Shown: positions 24,827 to 34,468, counted from the stretch's first letter. The stretch: 64,000 bases of DNA from Cupriavidus sp. WKF15 (GCF_029278605.1 NZ_CP119573.1:186001-250000); one strand, 5' to 3'. A program made the numbers and translations. The notes: generated from the letters alone by a model not told the origin.

Positions 24827-25774
24827 TCACGCCTGGCGCAGGTTCTCCAGCATGTCCCGGACCATTTCCTCCAGCCCGTATTGCCGTGCCCAGCCCCAGT
24901 CGGTGCGCGCCACCGAATCATCGATCGAATCCGGCCAGCCCTGCGCGATCGCCTGCCGGTAGTCCGGTTCGTAGCGCACCTCGAACCCCGGCACCTGCTT
25001 GCGAATCGCCGCGGCAATCTCGGCCGGCGTGAAGCTGACGCCGGCAATGTTGTAGCTGCCGCGTTCGGTGAGCTTGTCCGCCGGCGCCTCCATCAGTTCG
25101 ATGGTCGCGCGGATGGCGTCGGGCATGTACATCATCGGCAGCCGCTCGTCTTCGCGCAGGAAGCAGGTATAGGGCTCGCCTTTCACGGCCGAGTGGAAGA
25201 TGTCCACGGCATAGTCGGTGGTGCCGCCGCCTGGCGGCGTCTTGTGCGAGATCAGGCCCGGATAGCGCAGGCTGCGCACGTCCACGCCATGGTTGTCGTG
25301 ATACCAGCGGCACCAGCCCTCGCCCGCCTGCTTGGAAATGCCATAGACGGTCGTCGGCTCCATCACGGTCTTCTGCGGCGTGTGCTCGCGCGGCGTGGTG
25401 GGACCGAAGGCGGCAATGGAACTCGGCCAGAACACGCGCTCGATGCCGAACTGCCGCGCGTGCTCGAGCACGTTCAGCAGGCTGGTCATGTTGAGGTTCC
25501 ACGCCCATTGCGGCGCCTTCTCGCCGGTGGCCGACAAGGCTGCCGCGAGCAGGTAGATCTGCGTGATGCCATGGCGTTCGACGATCGTCGCCAGCCCGCC
25601 GCGGTCGGTGGCGTTGAGCATCTCGTGCGTCAGGTGCACATGGCGCCCGGTCGGCACCACGTCGGACGTGATGACGCTGGTCCTGCCATAACGCTCGGCC
25701 AGCGCCAGCGCAAGCTCGGAGCCGATCTGCCCGTTCGCGCCGACGATCAGGATTTTCGGTGCCGCGTCGCTCAT
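24827..25774 (-). CDS. tdh: L-threonine 3-dehydrogenase, SDR/epimerase type
   Basis: 315 residues of the extended short-chain dehydrogenase family: N-terminal [19 protein letters not shown] (NAD loop), [13 protein letters not shown] and the catalytic [19 protein letters not shown] (Y-x3-K). The pattern WPSSIA and [20 protein letters not shown] is typical of the SDR-type threonine dehydrogenases and not of UDP-sugar epimerases. The enzyme oxidises L-threonine to 2-amino-3-oxobutyrate. Its ATG overlaps the stop of kbl by 4 bases, so the two are translated together, and kbl consumes its product. Confidence 0.88.
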   Translation of the reverse strand: MSDAAPKILIVGANGQIGSELALALAERYGRTSVITSDVVPTGRHVHLTHEMLNATDRGGLATIVERHGITQIYLLAAALSATGEKAPQWAWNLNMTSLLNVLEHARQFGIERVFWPSSIAAFGPTTPREHTPQKTVMEPTTVYGISKQAGEGWCRWYHDNHGVDVRSLRYPGLISHKTPPGGGTTDYAVDIFHSAVKGEPYTCFLREDERLPMMYMPDAIRATIELMEAPADKLTERGSYNIAGVSFTPAEIAAAIRKQVPGFEVRYEPDYRQAIAQGWPDSIDDSVARTDWGWARQYGLEEMVRDMLENLRQA

Positions 25775-26973
25775 CGGACCAGCCCCAGTTCACGGCCGGC
25801 CTGGCCGAACGCATCGAGCGCGGCCTGCAATGCCGCTTCGTCGTGCAGCGCGCTCATCTGCACGCGGATGCGCGCCTGCCCCTTCGGCACCACGGGATAG
25901 AAGAAGCCCACCACGTACACACCCAGCTCCAGCAGCCGTTGCGCGAGTTTCTGGGCCTTTTCCGCGTCGTAGACCATGATCGGGATGATCGGGTGCTCGC
26001 CCGGCTTCACGTCGAAGCCCAGCGTTGCCAGGCCCTTGCGGAAGAACGCGGTGTTGCGCTCCAGCCGGTCGCGCAGTTCCGTGCTGCCTTCCAGGATGTC
26101 GAGCACGGCGATCGACGCGCCCACGATGGCCGGCGCGACGGTATTCGAGAACAGGTACGGCCGCGAGCGCTGGCGCAGCAGCGCGACCACTTCCTTGCGC
26201 GCGCTGGTGAAGCCGCCGGACGCGCCGCCGAGCGCCTTGCCCAGCGTGCCGGTGATGATGTCGATCTTGCCGAACAGGCCGCGCAGTTCATGCGTGCCGC
26301 GCCCGCGCGCGCCCAGGAAACCCGTGGCATGGCATTCGTCGATGCCGAGCAGCGCGCCATGCGCGTCGCAGAGGGTGCGCATCTTGTCCAGGCGCGCAAT
26401 GGTGCCGTCCATGGAGAACACGCCGTCGGTAAACACCAGTTTGTAGCGCACGCCATCGGCCTCGGCCTGCGCCAGTTGCGCGCGCAGATCGTCCATGTCG
26501 TTGTGCTTGTAGCGGTAGCGGCGTGCCTTGCTCAGGCGGATGCCGTCGATGATGGAGGCGTGGTTGAGTTCGTCGCTGATGATGGCGTCTTCCGCGCCCA
26601 GCAGGGTTTCGAACAGCCCGCCGTTGGCATCGAACGCGGAGCCGTAGAGGATGGTGTCCTCTGTGCCGAGGAAACTGGCCAGCCTGGCTTCCAGCGTCTT
26701 GTGCAGGTCCTGCGTGCCGCAGATGAAGCGCACCGAACTCAGGCCGAAGCCGTGCGTGCGCAGCGCCTCGTGCGCGGCCTCGATCACGCGCGGATGCGAG
26801 GACAGGCCAAGGTAGTTGTTGGCACACAGGTTGATGACCTCGCGGCCGTCAACGGTGCGCACGCGCGCGCCCTGCGGCGTGGCGATGACGCGCTCTTCCT
26901 TGTACAGCCCGGCCTGGCGGATGGCATCAAGCTCGGCACGCACGGATGCGTAGAATGCCTCGGCACTCGACAT
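25771..26973 (-). CDS. kbl: Glycine C-acetyltransferase (2-amino-3-ketobutyrate CoA ligase)
   Basis: 400 residues, the usual length, of the alpha-oxoamine synthase PLP family. The PLP lysine is K246 in [14 protein letters not shown]. Further landmarks are [52 protein letters not shown] and [12 protein letters not shown]. It cleaves 2-amino-3-oxobutyrate with CoA to glycine and acetyl-CoA. It is first in the tdh operon (kbl-tdh order), divergent from a XRE-cupin regulator that probably controls it. Confidence 0.95.
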   Translation of the reverse strand: MSSAEAFYASVRAELDAIRQAGLYKEERVIATPQGARVRTVDGREVINLCANNYLGLSSHPRVIEAAHEALRTHGFGLSSVRFICGTQDLHKTLEARLASFLGTEDTILYGSAFDANGGLFETLLGAEDAIISDELNHASIIDGIRLSKARRYRYKHNDMDDLRAQLAQAEADGVRYKLVFTDGVFSMDGTIARLDKMRTLCDAHGALLGIDECHATGFLGARGRGTHELRGLFGKIDIITGTLGKALGGASGGFTSARKEVVALLRQRSRPYLFSNTVAPAIVGASIAVLDILEGSTELRDRLERNTAFFRKGLATLGFDVKPGEHPIIPIMVYDAEKAQKLAQRLLELGVYVVGFFYPVVPKGQARIRVQMSALHDEAALQAALDAFGQAGRELGLVR

Positions 26974-27061
26974 GGTTTGGCTCCCGATGCTAGGATCTGA
27001 TCGATAAATCGAACACGTTCGTCATAAAGAACGTTTTGTGCAATATAACGAACGACACGCC
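26974..27061. promoter_or_regulatory. Divergent kbl-tdh / regulator promoter region
   Basis: Short AT-rich intergenic stretch. CGAAC-AC-GTTCG (27010-27021) is a 5-bp inverted repeat with a 2-base spacer. Nearby AACG-containing segments (27030-27033, 27048-27054) repeat the half-site. This is the natural operator for the XRE-cupin protein at 27062; the binding itself is inferred. Confidence 0.45.
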
Positions 27062-27658
27062 GTGACGCAACCCCCCGTCCAGAATTCGCAGGCCGATGGG
27101 CCGCCCGCCGTTGGCGCCGCACTGCAGGCGCTGCGCCAGCAGCAGCAGCTTTCGCTCGACGACCTGTCGCGCCGGGCCGGCGTGTCCAAGTCGATGCTGT
27201 CGCAAATCGAACGCAACCTGACCAACCCGACCGTGGCGGTGCTGTGGCGCCTGGCGAACGCGCTGGGCATCAACCTCGCGGAGCTGCTGTCCGCCGACGC
27301 GGGCGGCCGTGCGGCAAGCGGTATCGCGCTGGTGCAGCCGCACGCCATCCCCTCGCTCAAGAGCCCCGACGGGCACTGCGAACTGAAGATTCTCGGCCCG
27401 ATCGAACTGGCCGGGCGCTTCGAGTGGTACGAGCTGACGATCCAGGCCGGCGGCGTACTGGCGTCCGAGGCCCACGAGGCCGGTACGCAGGAGCATCTTT
27501 CGGTGCTGAGTGGCGCCATGTCGGTGCAGGCCGGAACGGAAGAAAAGAAGCTGCGGCATGGTGAAACGGCACGCTATGCGGCTGACGTGCCACACGCGAT
27601 CCGCAACGGCGGCAAGGCGACATCGACCGCTTTATTGGTTGTAGTGCACCCGGCTTAA
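27062..27658 (+). CDS. XRE-family transcriptional regulator with C-terminal cupin domain
   Basis: 198 residues from GTG 27062; an in-frame GTG at 27038 would add 8 residues but lies in the promoter. The HTH is LSLDDLSRRAGVSKSMLSQIERNLTNPTVAVLWRLANALGINLAELL. A cupin ligand domain follows (HEAGTQEHLSVLSGAMSVQAG, HGETARYAADVPHAIRNGG). Members of this group commonly control amino-acid catabolism. It is divergent from kbl-tdh, so regulation of threonine breakdown is the likely role. Confidence 0.88.
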   Translation: MTQPPVQNSQADGPPAVGAALQALRQQQQLSLDDLSRRAGVSKSMLSQIERNLTNPTVAVLWRLANALGINLAELLSADAGGRAASGIALVQPHAIPSLKSPDGHCELKILGPIELAGRFEWYELTIQAGGVLASEAHEAGTQEHLSVLSGAMSVQAGTEEKKLRHGETARYAADVPHAIRNGGKATSTALLVVVHPA

Positions 27659-27876
27659 CTGCGGCAAGCCCGGAACGTCATCACATGCGGAACCGGGCCA
27701 CTGTCCCGGCGTCAAACGGCTTAGTCCTCGGAAACGTGCCGACGCGCCCGCAGCATCGCGCCGCATCGGTGCATGACGCAGGCATGCGTCTTGCGTAATC
27801 CCCGTGGCTTCGAACGCGCGGCACTCCGCCGCGCCAGTCCCCAGCAAAGCGACCCCCTGCATCCAAGGAGACGAAC

Positions 27877-28092
27877 GTGCTGAGCCCGCATGAACTCGCG
27901 ACACTGCTGCTGATCAGCGGCGGCCCCGAATCCCTCGATACCACTGACTCCCGGCAGATCGACCCGGTCGACCTCCACGCACTTGTAGACAAGGAACTCG
28001 TCCAGCTCGAGATCCTGCATGGCCACAGGCAGAGTCCGCGCCTGACGAGCAACGGCCATTCGATGCTGCGCGCCATGGGTTGTGGCCGCTGA
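27877..28092 (+). CDS. Small hypothetical protein (71 residues)
   Basis: GTG start at 27877 is set by a strong AAGGAG Shine-Dalgarno at 27865-27870. The protein begins MLSPHELATLLLISGGPESL and contains DPVDLHALVDKELVQLEIL and a closing RLTSNGHSMLRAMG. Helix pattern and the LTSNG near the end look like a short winged-helix DNA-binding fold (as in PadR- or MarR-type wings). I do not recognise a specific family and no function is assigned. It stands alone between the XRE regulator and an MFS transporter. Confidence 0.6.
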   Translation: MLSPHELATLLLISGGPESLDTTDSRQIDPVDLHALVDKELVQLEILHGHRQSPRLTSNGHSMLRAMGCGR

Positions 28093-28208
28093 GCCACTCG
28101 CGCTCCAGTCCGCAGAAGGGCGCCCGGCGCGGCGCCGACCTCGCCAGTCCGCCCGCGCCGGCTCATATCACCGAACGCCTATACTGACCCGCATCGGCCC
28201 ACGCATGG

Positions 28209-29714
28209 GTGCGTGCGGGTCTGGCTTCGGATCCCGACATTTCAACGCGAGGTAGTTCCTACTCTTCCCCGAGCGGCTCGCAGACCGGCATTCCTGCCCG
28301 GCTGGACTGCCTGCCCTGGTCCCGCTGGCACTGGCGCGTCGTGCTGGCGCTGGGCATCGCGTGGGTCCTCGATGGCCTCGAGGTCACGCTGGTCGGCTCG
28401 GTCGGTGCCGTGCTCGAACGGCGCGACACGCTGGCGCTGAGCGCGACCGAAGTCGGCTGGACGGGTTCGCTCTATGTCGGCGGCGCCGTGCTTGGCGCGC
28501 TGGTGTTCGGCCGCATGGCCGACCGGCTTGGCCGCAAACGCCTGTTCCTGGCCACGCTGCTCGTATACATGGTGGCGACGCTGGCCACGGCTTTCTCACC
28601 CGGCTTCGCCATGTTCGCGCTGTGCCGCTTCTTCACCGGCCTCGGCATCGGAGGCGAATATGCCGCCATCAATTCCGCCATCGACGAACTGATTCCCGCG
28701 CGCGTGCGCGGCCGCGTCAACCTGGCCATCAATGGCAGCTTCTGGCTGGGCGCGGCGCTTGGCGCCGGGCTCAGCCTGGTGCTGCTCGACCCGCGCTTGC
28801 TGGGACCGGTGTGGGGCTGGCGCGCCTGCTTCGCGCTGGGCGCGGTGCTGGCCTTCGCCATCATGCTGGTGCGCCGGCGCGTGCCGGAAAGCCCGCGCTG
28901 GCTGGCCACGCATGGCCGGCTGGCCGAGGCGGAGCAGATCATTGCCAGCATCGAGGCGCAGGTGTACGCGACGCGGCAAGCGCACACGCTCGCGTCCATG
29001 GCGCCTTCCGGCCCGGTGCCCCACGCGTCGGTGCATCCCTCCGTGGGCGACGTGCTCCGGCTGCTGATGCTGCGCTACCGGCAGCGCAGCCTGATCACGC
29101 TGGCGCTCATGCTGGCGCAAGCCTTCTTCTATAACGCCATCTTCTTCACCTATGCGCTCGTGCTCACGCGCTTCTACGCCGTGCCGGACAGCCGCGTGGC
29201 GCTATACCTGTTCCCGTTCGCGCTCGGCAACGCCGCCGGGCCGCTGGTGCTGGGGCCGCTCTTCGACCGGGTCGGCCGGCGCAGGATGATCGCGATCACC
29301 TATGTGCTGTCGGGACTCGGACTGGCAGCAACCGGATGGGCCTTCACGCAGGGCTGGCTCGACGCGACCGGCCAGGCGCTGTGCTGGTCCGCGGTGTTCT
29401 TCCTGGCCTCGGCCGCGGCCAGCTCGGCCTACCTGACGGCCAGTGAAGTCTTTCCGCTGGAAATGCGGGCGCTGGCCATCTCGGTCTTCTACGCGGTGGG
29501 CACGGGCATGGGCGGCTTCGTCGCGCCGGTCTTGCTTGGCGCGCTGATCGAGCGCGGCAGCCGCGCAGCCGTGGCGGCGGGCTACGGACTCGGGGCCGCG
29601 CTGGTGATCATCGCCGGGCTTCTGGCCTTGCGCTATGGTGTGAACGCGGAGCGGCGGCCGCTCGAAGACGTGGCGCGGCCATTGGGTAGTGACTGGAGAA
29701 ACAGACCGGACTGA
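28209..29714 (+). CDS. MFS transporter, metabolite:H+ symporter/sugar-porter type
   Basis: 501 residues with about 12 transmembrane segments. The loop 2-3 signature is GRMADRLGRKRLFLATLLVY, and the TM4-5 region is CRFFTGLGIGGEYAAINSAIDELIPARVRGR, close to the proline/betaine and aromatic-acid:H+ symporter groups. A second loop copy is PLFDRVGRRRMIAITYVL. GTG 28209 is used as start; the true start may be further downstream because the first 35 residues are poorly conserved in style. The substrate cannot be read from the sequence and there is no obvious operon partner. Confidence 0.88.
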   Translation: MRAGLASDPDISTRGSSYSSPSGSQTGIPARLDCLPWSRWHWRVVLALGIAWVLDGLEVTLVGSVGAVLERRDTLALSATEVGWTGSLYVGGAVLGALVFGRMADRLGRKRLFLATLLVYMVATLATAFSPGFAMFALCRFFTGLGIGGEYAAINSAIDELIPARVRGRVNLAINGSFWLGAALGAGLSLVLLDPRLLGPVWGWRACFALGAVLAFAIMLVRRRVPESPRWLATHGRLAEAEQIIASIEAQVYATRQAHTLASMAPSGPVPHASVHPSVGDVLRLLMLRYRQRSLITLALMLAQAFFYNAIFFTYALVLTRFYAVPDSRVALYLFPFALGNAAGPLVLGPLFDRVGRRRMIAITYVLSGLGLAATGWAFTQGWLDATGQALCWSAVFFLASAAASSAYLTASEVFPLEMRALAISVFYAVGTGMGGFVAPVLLGALIERGSRAAVAAGYGLGAALVIIAGLLALRYGVNAERRPLEDVARPLGSDWRNRPD

Positions 29715-29792
29715 GCGCTAGGTCTCCGACCCGCCGCACTCCGAAATTCGAGAATTCGACCCCGGCTCATTGACCCGTTAATATATAAAAAA

Positions 29793-29823
29793 TCGAAATA
29801 TCGATGATATTTTCGAACAGACT
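29793..29823 (+). promoter_or_regulatory. LysR gene promoter element with TTTCGAACAGACT box
   Basis: AT-rich block just before the LysR gene. TCGAAATATC and GATATTTTCGA form an imperfect inverted repeat (29793-29816). The 13-mer TTTCGAACAGACT (29811-29823) recurs exactly, in reverse orientation, at 31397-31409 in front of the DoxX and isochorismatase genes. This is a candidate LysR binding site. Confidence 0.5.
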
Positions 29824-29840
29824 GATCCATAACCTCAAAG

Positions 29841-30761
29841 ATGAAGATCACACTGGACGCGCTTCAGGTAGTCGAATCCATTGCACGCTGCGGCACGTTC
29901 GGACTTGCCGGCAAGGAGCTGCACAAGGCTCCCTCTTCGCTGAGCTATGTCGTGCAGAAGCTGGAAAGCGACCTGGGCGTCACGGTGTTCGATCGCAGTG
30001 CACACCGCGTACGCCTGACGACCGCAGGCGAAGTCCTGCTCGATGAAGGCCGCCGCCTGCTGCGCGCCGCGAACGACCTTGAGGAACGGGTCAGGCGCGC
30101 GGAAGCCGGCTGGGAGGCCGAACTCAAGATCGCCACCGACGCGCTGGTTCCGTTCGATGCTGTGCTGCCATTCATCTCGGCATTCCAGGCGGAAAACAGC
30201 TACACCCGCCTGTTGTTCTCGCAGGAAATGCTCGGCAACAACTGGAAGGCGCTGGCATCGAACAGCGTCGACCTGCTGATTGGCGCCGTGGGCGATCCGC
30301 CCGCGGTCCAGGGCCTGTTCTCCGTGCCGGCCGGAAGCGTGCGATCTGTCTTCGTGGTCGCGCCCGGGCATCCGCTGGCGGCAGCCGATGAGCCGATAGA
30401 CTGCGCCGAGCTGTGGCAGCACCAGTTCGTGGAAGTCAGCCTGCCCCAGGAGAGCGCTGCCGATACGGTCAAGCCGCTCGTGGACGGACAAAAACACATC
30501 AGCGTGCCGACGCTCGATGCCAAGCTGTCGGTGCTGCTGTCCGGCCTGGCGTGCGGCTACCTGCCGGCCTGCGCGGCCCAGCCGTACCTTGACAAGGGGC
30601 TGCTCGTGGACAGGCGCCTCGGCGAGGAACGCCCGCCGCAGATGCTGCATATCGCGTGGCGCAGCAAGGACCCGGGCCGGGCAATCGGCTGGTGGATCGA
30701 GCGCAAGGACGCCCTGGCCGCAACCCTGCGGGAACGCCTGGGGCTGCAGGCCTCAGCGTGA
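29841..30761 (+). CDS. LysR-family transcriptional regulator
   Basis: 306 residues. The N-terminal HTH is MKITLDALQVVESIARCGTFGLAGKELHKAPSSLSYVVQKLESDLGVTVFDRS. A periplasmic-binding-like effector domain follows (ELKIATDALVPFDAVLPFI..., DLLIGAVGDPPAV, FVVAPGHPLAAADEPI). Normal family length. It converges with DoxX, and its likely targets are itself and the 31216-31654 divergent promoter, which shares a 13-base box with its own promoter. Confidence 0.93.
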   Translation: MKITLDALQVVESIARCGTFGLAGKELHKAPSSLSYVVQKLESDLGVTVFDRSAHRVRLTTAGEVLLDEGRRLLRAANDLEERVRRAEAGWEAELKIATDALVPFDAVLPFISAFQAENSYTRLLFSQEMLGNNWKALASNSVDLLIGAVGDPPAVQGLFSVPAGSVRSVFVVAPGHPLAAADEPIDCAELWQHQFVEVSLPQESAADTVKPLVDGQKHISVPTLDAKLSVLLSGLACGYLPACAAQPYLDKGLLVDRRLGEERPPQMLHIAWRSKDPGRAIGWWIERKDALAATLRERLGLQASA

Positions 30762-30783
30762 CGCAGCGGCAGCGGCGGCCTGG

Positions 30784-31215
30784 CTACGTGTCGCGCAGGT
30801 CGTGCCAGGCGACCAGCAGGAACCCGCCCACCAGCCCGAGGTGTTCGAAAAATGAGTTCTCCATCATGAAGCGCGCGTCGCCGGAGACTTCCCAGAAGCG
30901 ATTGGCCAGGAACGTGGCCATCAGCGTAAAGCCGGCCAGGCCGAGCGCGCCGAGCCAGCGGTAGAAGCCCGTCAGAATCATGGCCGACGCGCCCAGTTCC
31001 AGCGCGATGGTCGCGGCCGCCAGCGGCCCTGCCGGGGCCAGGCCGAAATGCTGCATCTCCGCGATGGCGGCGGGAAAGTCCAGTGCCTTGTTCAGCCCGC
31101 CCTGCAGGTAGGCGGCGCACAGTCCCAGCAATGCCACCCAGCGAACGGCCGGTGTGGCGAACCGGGATAGCCGGGTGCCGGTCCCGCGCGAGGTGATACG
31201 GCCGTGCTCGATCAT
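30784..31215 (-). CDS. DoxX-family membrane protein
   Basis: 143 residues from ATG 31215, preceded by AGGGGGA. Four hydrophobic segments are visible: WVALLGLCAAYLQGG, PLAAATIALELGASAMIL, LGALGLAGFTLMATFLA and FFEHLGLVGGFLLVAW. DoxX/DoxD-like proteins are small four-helix membrane proteins linked with quinone or thiosulfate redox and oxidative stress. It is divergent from the isochorismatase-like gene and shares its control region. Confidence 0.85.
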   Translation of the reverse strand: MIEHGRITSRGTGTRLSRFATPAVRWVALLGLCAAYLQGGLNKALDFPAAIAEMQHFGLAPAGPLAAATIALELGASAMILTGFYRWLGALGLAGFTLMATFLANRFWEVSGDARFMMENSFFEHLGLVGGFLLVAWHDLRDT

Positions 31216-31654
31216 CGAAGATTCCCCCTTGCGCGTAGCGCCTGCACCAGGCATGGACCGCGATGCCCGGTAAAGCGATTCATCTTAATTCATCATCGCT
31301 CGAATATCAGAATCAATTTTTCATCACAGTTTCATTATCCGCATCGCTGCAAACAGCAAGAAATAGAAGCGCCCTCTTCAATCCATTTCTTCGAATAGTC
31401 TGTTCGAAACAATCCGTTATACCCGCCACGATTGTCTCGATATACTTTCGCCGCTCGACAAGGACGGTCCGGGAAGCGCCCGGTACTGTTCGTCCGGCGT
31501 GCCACTGTATGAGTCACGCAGATATCGCTGCCGACGCGCAGCCACGAGTGCGCTGCCGTCGGTGCCCAACTATGCATCCCCCCATGTCACCGCGCAGGCC
31601 AGCGTGCCGATCCGGAGACATGGCTGTCCTTCCCTTCCCTTCCAGGAGAAAACC
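31216..31654. promoter_or_regulatory. Divergent DoxX / isochorismatase control region
   Basis: 439 bases, clearly AT-richer than the surroundings between 31280 and 31450. At 31390-31409 TTCGAA-N7-TTCGAA is present. The right part, AGTCTGTTCGAAA (31397-31409), is the exact reverse complement of the box in the LysR promoter at 29811-29823. No convincing gene is seen in the rest. Confidence 0.5.
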
Positions 31655-32341
31655 GTGAGCAATCCCAAGCTTGAAGTCCTGACCCCGCAGAACTGCCAGT
31701 TGATCTTCATCGACCAGCAGCCACAGATGGCATTCGGCGTGCAGTCGATCGACCGGCAAGTCCTGAAGAACAATGTAGTCGGACTGGCGAAGGCCGCGAA
31801 GATCTTCAACATTCCGACCACGATCACCACCGTGGAAAGCGAGAGTTTCTCCGGCTTCACCTATCCCGAACTGCTCGACGTATTTCCCGACCACAAGCTG
31901 CTGGAACGCACCTCGATGAATTCGTGGGACGACCAGAAGGTGCGTGACGCATTGGCAGCGGCGGGCCGCAAGAAAGTCGTGGTCTCCGGCCTGTGGACCG
32001 AGGTCTGCAATAACACCTTCGCGCTGAGCGCCATGCTTGAGGGCAACTACGAGATCTACATGGTTGCCGATGCATCGGGTGGCACGTCGAAGGAAGCGCA
32101 CGAGTATTCCATGCAGCGTATGATCCAGGCCGGCGTCGTGCCCGTTACCTGGCAGCAGGTCCTGCTCGAGTGGCAGCGCGACTGGGCGCGCCGCGACACC
32201 TATGACGCCGTGATGGCGCTGGTCAAGGAGCATTCGGGTGCCTATGGCATGGGTGTGGACTATGCGTACACGATGGTGCACAAGGCGCCGCAACGCACGG
32301 CGACCAAGCACGAGGCCATTCCTGCCGTTCCTGCGCGCTGA
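31655..32341 (+). CDS. Isochorismatase-family cysteine hydrolase (YcaC-like)
   Basis: 228 residues from GTG 31655, chosen for the AGGAG 6 bases upstream. Longer frames starting at 31499 have low-complexity N-termini. The catalytic Asp is D20 (LIFIDQQPQMAFGV) and the nucleophile is C118 (VVSGLWTEVCNNTFALSAML). The third residue, usually Lys, is unclear in HKLLERTSMNSWDD. Family members hydrolyse amide, imide or vinyl-ether bonds. It is followed by a Tat-exported amidohydrolase gene and a XapX gene, a combination that suggests a common unidentified substrate. Confidence 0.88.
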   Translation: MSNPKLEVLTPQNCQLIFIDQQPQMAFGVQSIDRQVLKNNVVGLAKAAKIFNIPTTITTVESESFSGFTYPELLDVFPDHKLLERTSMNSWDDQKVRDALAAAGRKKVVVSGLWTEVCNNTFALSAMLEGNYEIYMVADASGGTSKEAHEYSMQRMIQAGVVPVTWQQVLLEWQRDWARRDTYDAVMALVKEHSGAYGMGVDYAYTMVHKAPQRTATKHEAIPAVPAR

Positions 32342-32485
32342 TACTTTCACTGGCTGAGCCCGGGCGCTGCGGGAATGCTGCGGTGCCCGCCCGAAAGCTG
32401 CCAACGCGCCCCCGGCGCCCTCGCCGCCGGGGGCATGCCGCGACTGACCGGTTCGCCATTCCCGCCCGTTTTCCACCAGACAGAA

Positions 32486-34468
32486 ATGCCCAGCGAGAAC
32501 GATAATACGGACCGCAACGTCCCGCCCATGACCCGTCGCCAGTTCATTGCCGGAGCCGCAGCGCTCGGCGCGGCGGCCGCCTCCAGGAGTTTCGCCATGA
32601 ATGCTTCGACCGCCCCGGACCTGATTCTCGTCAATGGCAAGTTCACCACGCTGGACCGCGCCAATCCACAAGCCGAAGCCGTCGCCATCCGCGATGGCCG
32701 CTTTGCCGCTGTCGGCACGAAGCAGGAGGTCATGCAGACCGCCGCCGCCAACACCCGCGTGATCGATCTCGGCGGACGCCGCGTGATCCCCGGGCTGATC
32801 GACAGCCACATGCACATCATCCGCGGTGGCCTGAACTACAACATGGAGCTGCGCTGGGATGGCGTACGCTCGCTGGCCGACGCCATGCGCATGCTGCGCG
32901 ACCAAGTGGCGCGCACGCCGGCGCCGCAGTGGGTGCGCGTGGTCGGCGGCTTTACCGAGCACCAGTTCGCCGAGAAGCGCCTGCCGACCATCGAGGAACT
33001 GAACGCGGCGGCGCCGGACACGCCGGTGTTCATCCTGCACCTGTATGACCGCGCCATCCTGAACGGCGCAGCGCTGCGTGCGGTCGGCTACACCAAGGAC
33101 ACGCCGAACCCGCCGGGCGGCGAAATCGTGCGCGACGCGCGCGGCAATCCCACCGGCCTGCTGCTGGCCAAGCCCAATGCCACCATCCTCTACGCCACGC
33201 TGGCCAAGGGGCCGAAGCTGCCGGCCGAGTACCAGAAGAACTCCACGCGCCATTTCATGCGCGAGGTGAACCGCCTGGGCGTGACCGGCGTGATCGATGC
33301 CGGCGGCGGCTACCAGAACTACCCCGAGGACTACGGCATCATCGAAGAGCTGCACAAGGAAGGCCAGCTTACCGTGCGGCTCGCGTACAACCTGTTCACG
33401 CAGAAGCCGAAAGACGAACTGAATGACTTCCGCACCTGGGCCGGCAAGGTCAAGCCAGGCCAGGGCGACGACCTGTACCGGCACAACGGCGCCGGCGAGA
33501 TGCTGGTCTATACCGCGGCGGACTTCGAGGACTTCCGCGTCGAGCGGCCCGAGATGCCGCCGTCGATGGAAGGCGACCTGGAACCGGTGATCCGCCTGCT
33601 GGTGGAAAACCGCTGGCCCTGGCGCCTGCATGCCACCTATGACGAGACCATCTCGCGCGCGCTCGACGTCTACGAGAAAGTGGCGCGCGACATGCCCTTC
33701 GACGGCCTGCACTGGTTCTTCGACCATGCCGAGACCATCACCGACCGCAATATCGACCGCATCGCGGCGCTGGGCGGCGGTATTGCCGTGCAGCACCGCA
33801 TGGCCTACCAGGGCGAGTACTTCGTCGAACGCTATGGCGCGAAGCCGGCCGAGCATACCCCGCCGGTGAAGAAGATGCTGGAACGCGGCGTCAAGGTCGG
33901 CGCGGGCACCGATGCCACGCGCGTGGCCTCCTACAATCCCTGGGTGTCGCTGTACTGGCTCACCACCGGCAAGACCGTGGGCGGCATGTCGATGTACCCG
34001 CAGGCCAACCTGCTCGACCGCGAGACCGCGCTGCGCCTGTGGACGGAAGCCAATACGTGGTTCTCGAACGAGGAAGGCAAGAAGGGGCAGCTCGCCGTCG
34101 GCCAGCTTGCGGATCTCGCGGTTCTTTCCCAAGATTACTTCACGGTGCCCGGCGACGATATCCAGGACATCACTGCCGTGATGACCGTGCTCGGCGGCAA
34201 GGTGGTCCATGGCGACGGCGAGTTCGGCAAGCACGCGCCGGACCTGCCGCCGCCTATGCCGGACTGGTCGCCGGTGCGGCATGTGGGCGGCTACCAGCCG
34301 CGCCCGACGGCGCAGGCCCGCGCGCAGGCGCTCGCCACCGCATGCAGCTGCGCCAGCGCCTGCGGCGTGCATGGGCACTCGCATGCCAGGGCGTGGACGT
34401 CCAATATGCCGGTCTCGGACGAAGGCACATTCTGGGGCGCGCTCGGCTGTTCGTGCTGGGCGTTCTGA
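32486..34468 (+). CDS. Tat-exported amidohydrolase family 3 (YtcJ-like) with Cys/His-rich tail
   Basis: About 660 residues from ATG 32486; ATG 32528 (MTRRQFIAG) is an alternative, and neither has a clear Shine-Dalgarno. A Tat signal, TRRQFIAGAAALGAAAASRSFA, indicates export of the folded metalloenzyme. The amidohydrolase core shows DLILVNGKFTTLD, VIPGLIDSHMHII (H-x-H), HWFFDHAETI, and GAGTDATRVASYNPW (metal Asp). The last 45 residues are unusual: C-x-C-x3-C-x2-HGHSH followed about 20 residues later by GCSCWAF at the very end, a likely metal-binding or anchoring tail. The substrate is unknown. Confidence 0.88.
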   Translation: MPSENDNTDRNVPPMTRRQFIAGAAALGAAAASRSFAMNASTAPDLILVNGKFTTLDRANPQAEAVAIRDGRFAAVGTKQEVMQTAAANTRVIDLGGRRVIPGLIDSHMHIIRGGLNYNMELRWDGVRSLADAMRMLRDQVARTPAPQWVRVVGGFTEHQFAEKRLPTIEELNAAAPDTPVFILHLYDRAILNGAALRAVGYTKDTPNPPGGEIVRDARGNPTGLLLAKPNATILYATLAKGPKLPAEYQKNSTRHFMREVNRLGVTGVIDAGGGYQNYPEDYGIIEELHKEGQLTVRLAYNLFTQKPKDELNDFRTWAGKVKPGQGDDLYRHNGAGEMLVYTAADFEDFRVERPEMPPSMEGDLEPVIRLLVENRWPWRLHATYDETISRALDVYEKVARDMPFDGLHWFFDHAETITDRNIDRIAALGGGIAVQHRMAYQGEYFVERYGAKPAEHTPPVKKMLERGVKVGAGTDATRVASYNPWVSLYWLTTGKTVGGMSMYPQANLLDRETALRLWTEANTWFSNEEGKKGQLAVGQLADLAVLSQDYFTVPGDDIQDITAVMTVLGGKVVHGDGEFGKHAPDLPPPMPDWSPVRHVGGYQPRPTAQARAQALATACSCASACGVHGHSHARAWTSNMPVSDEGTFWGALGCSCWAF

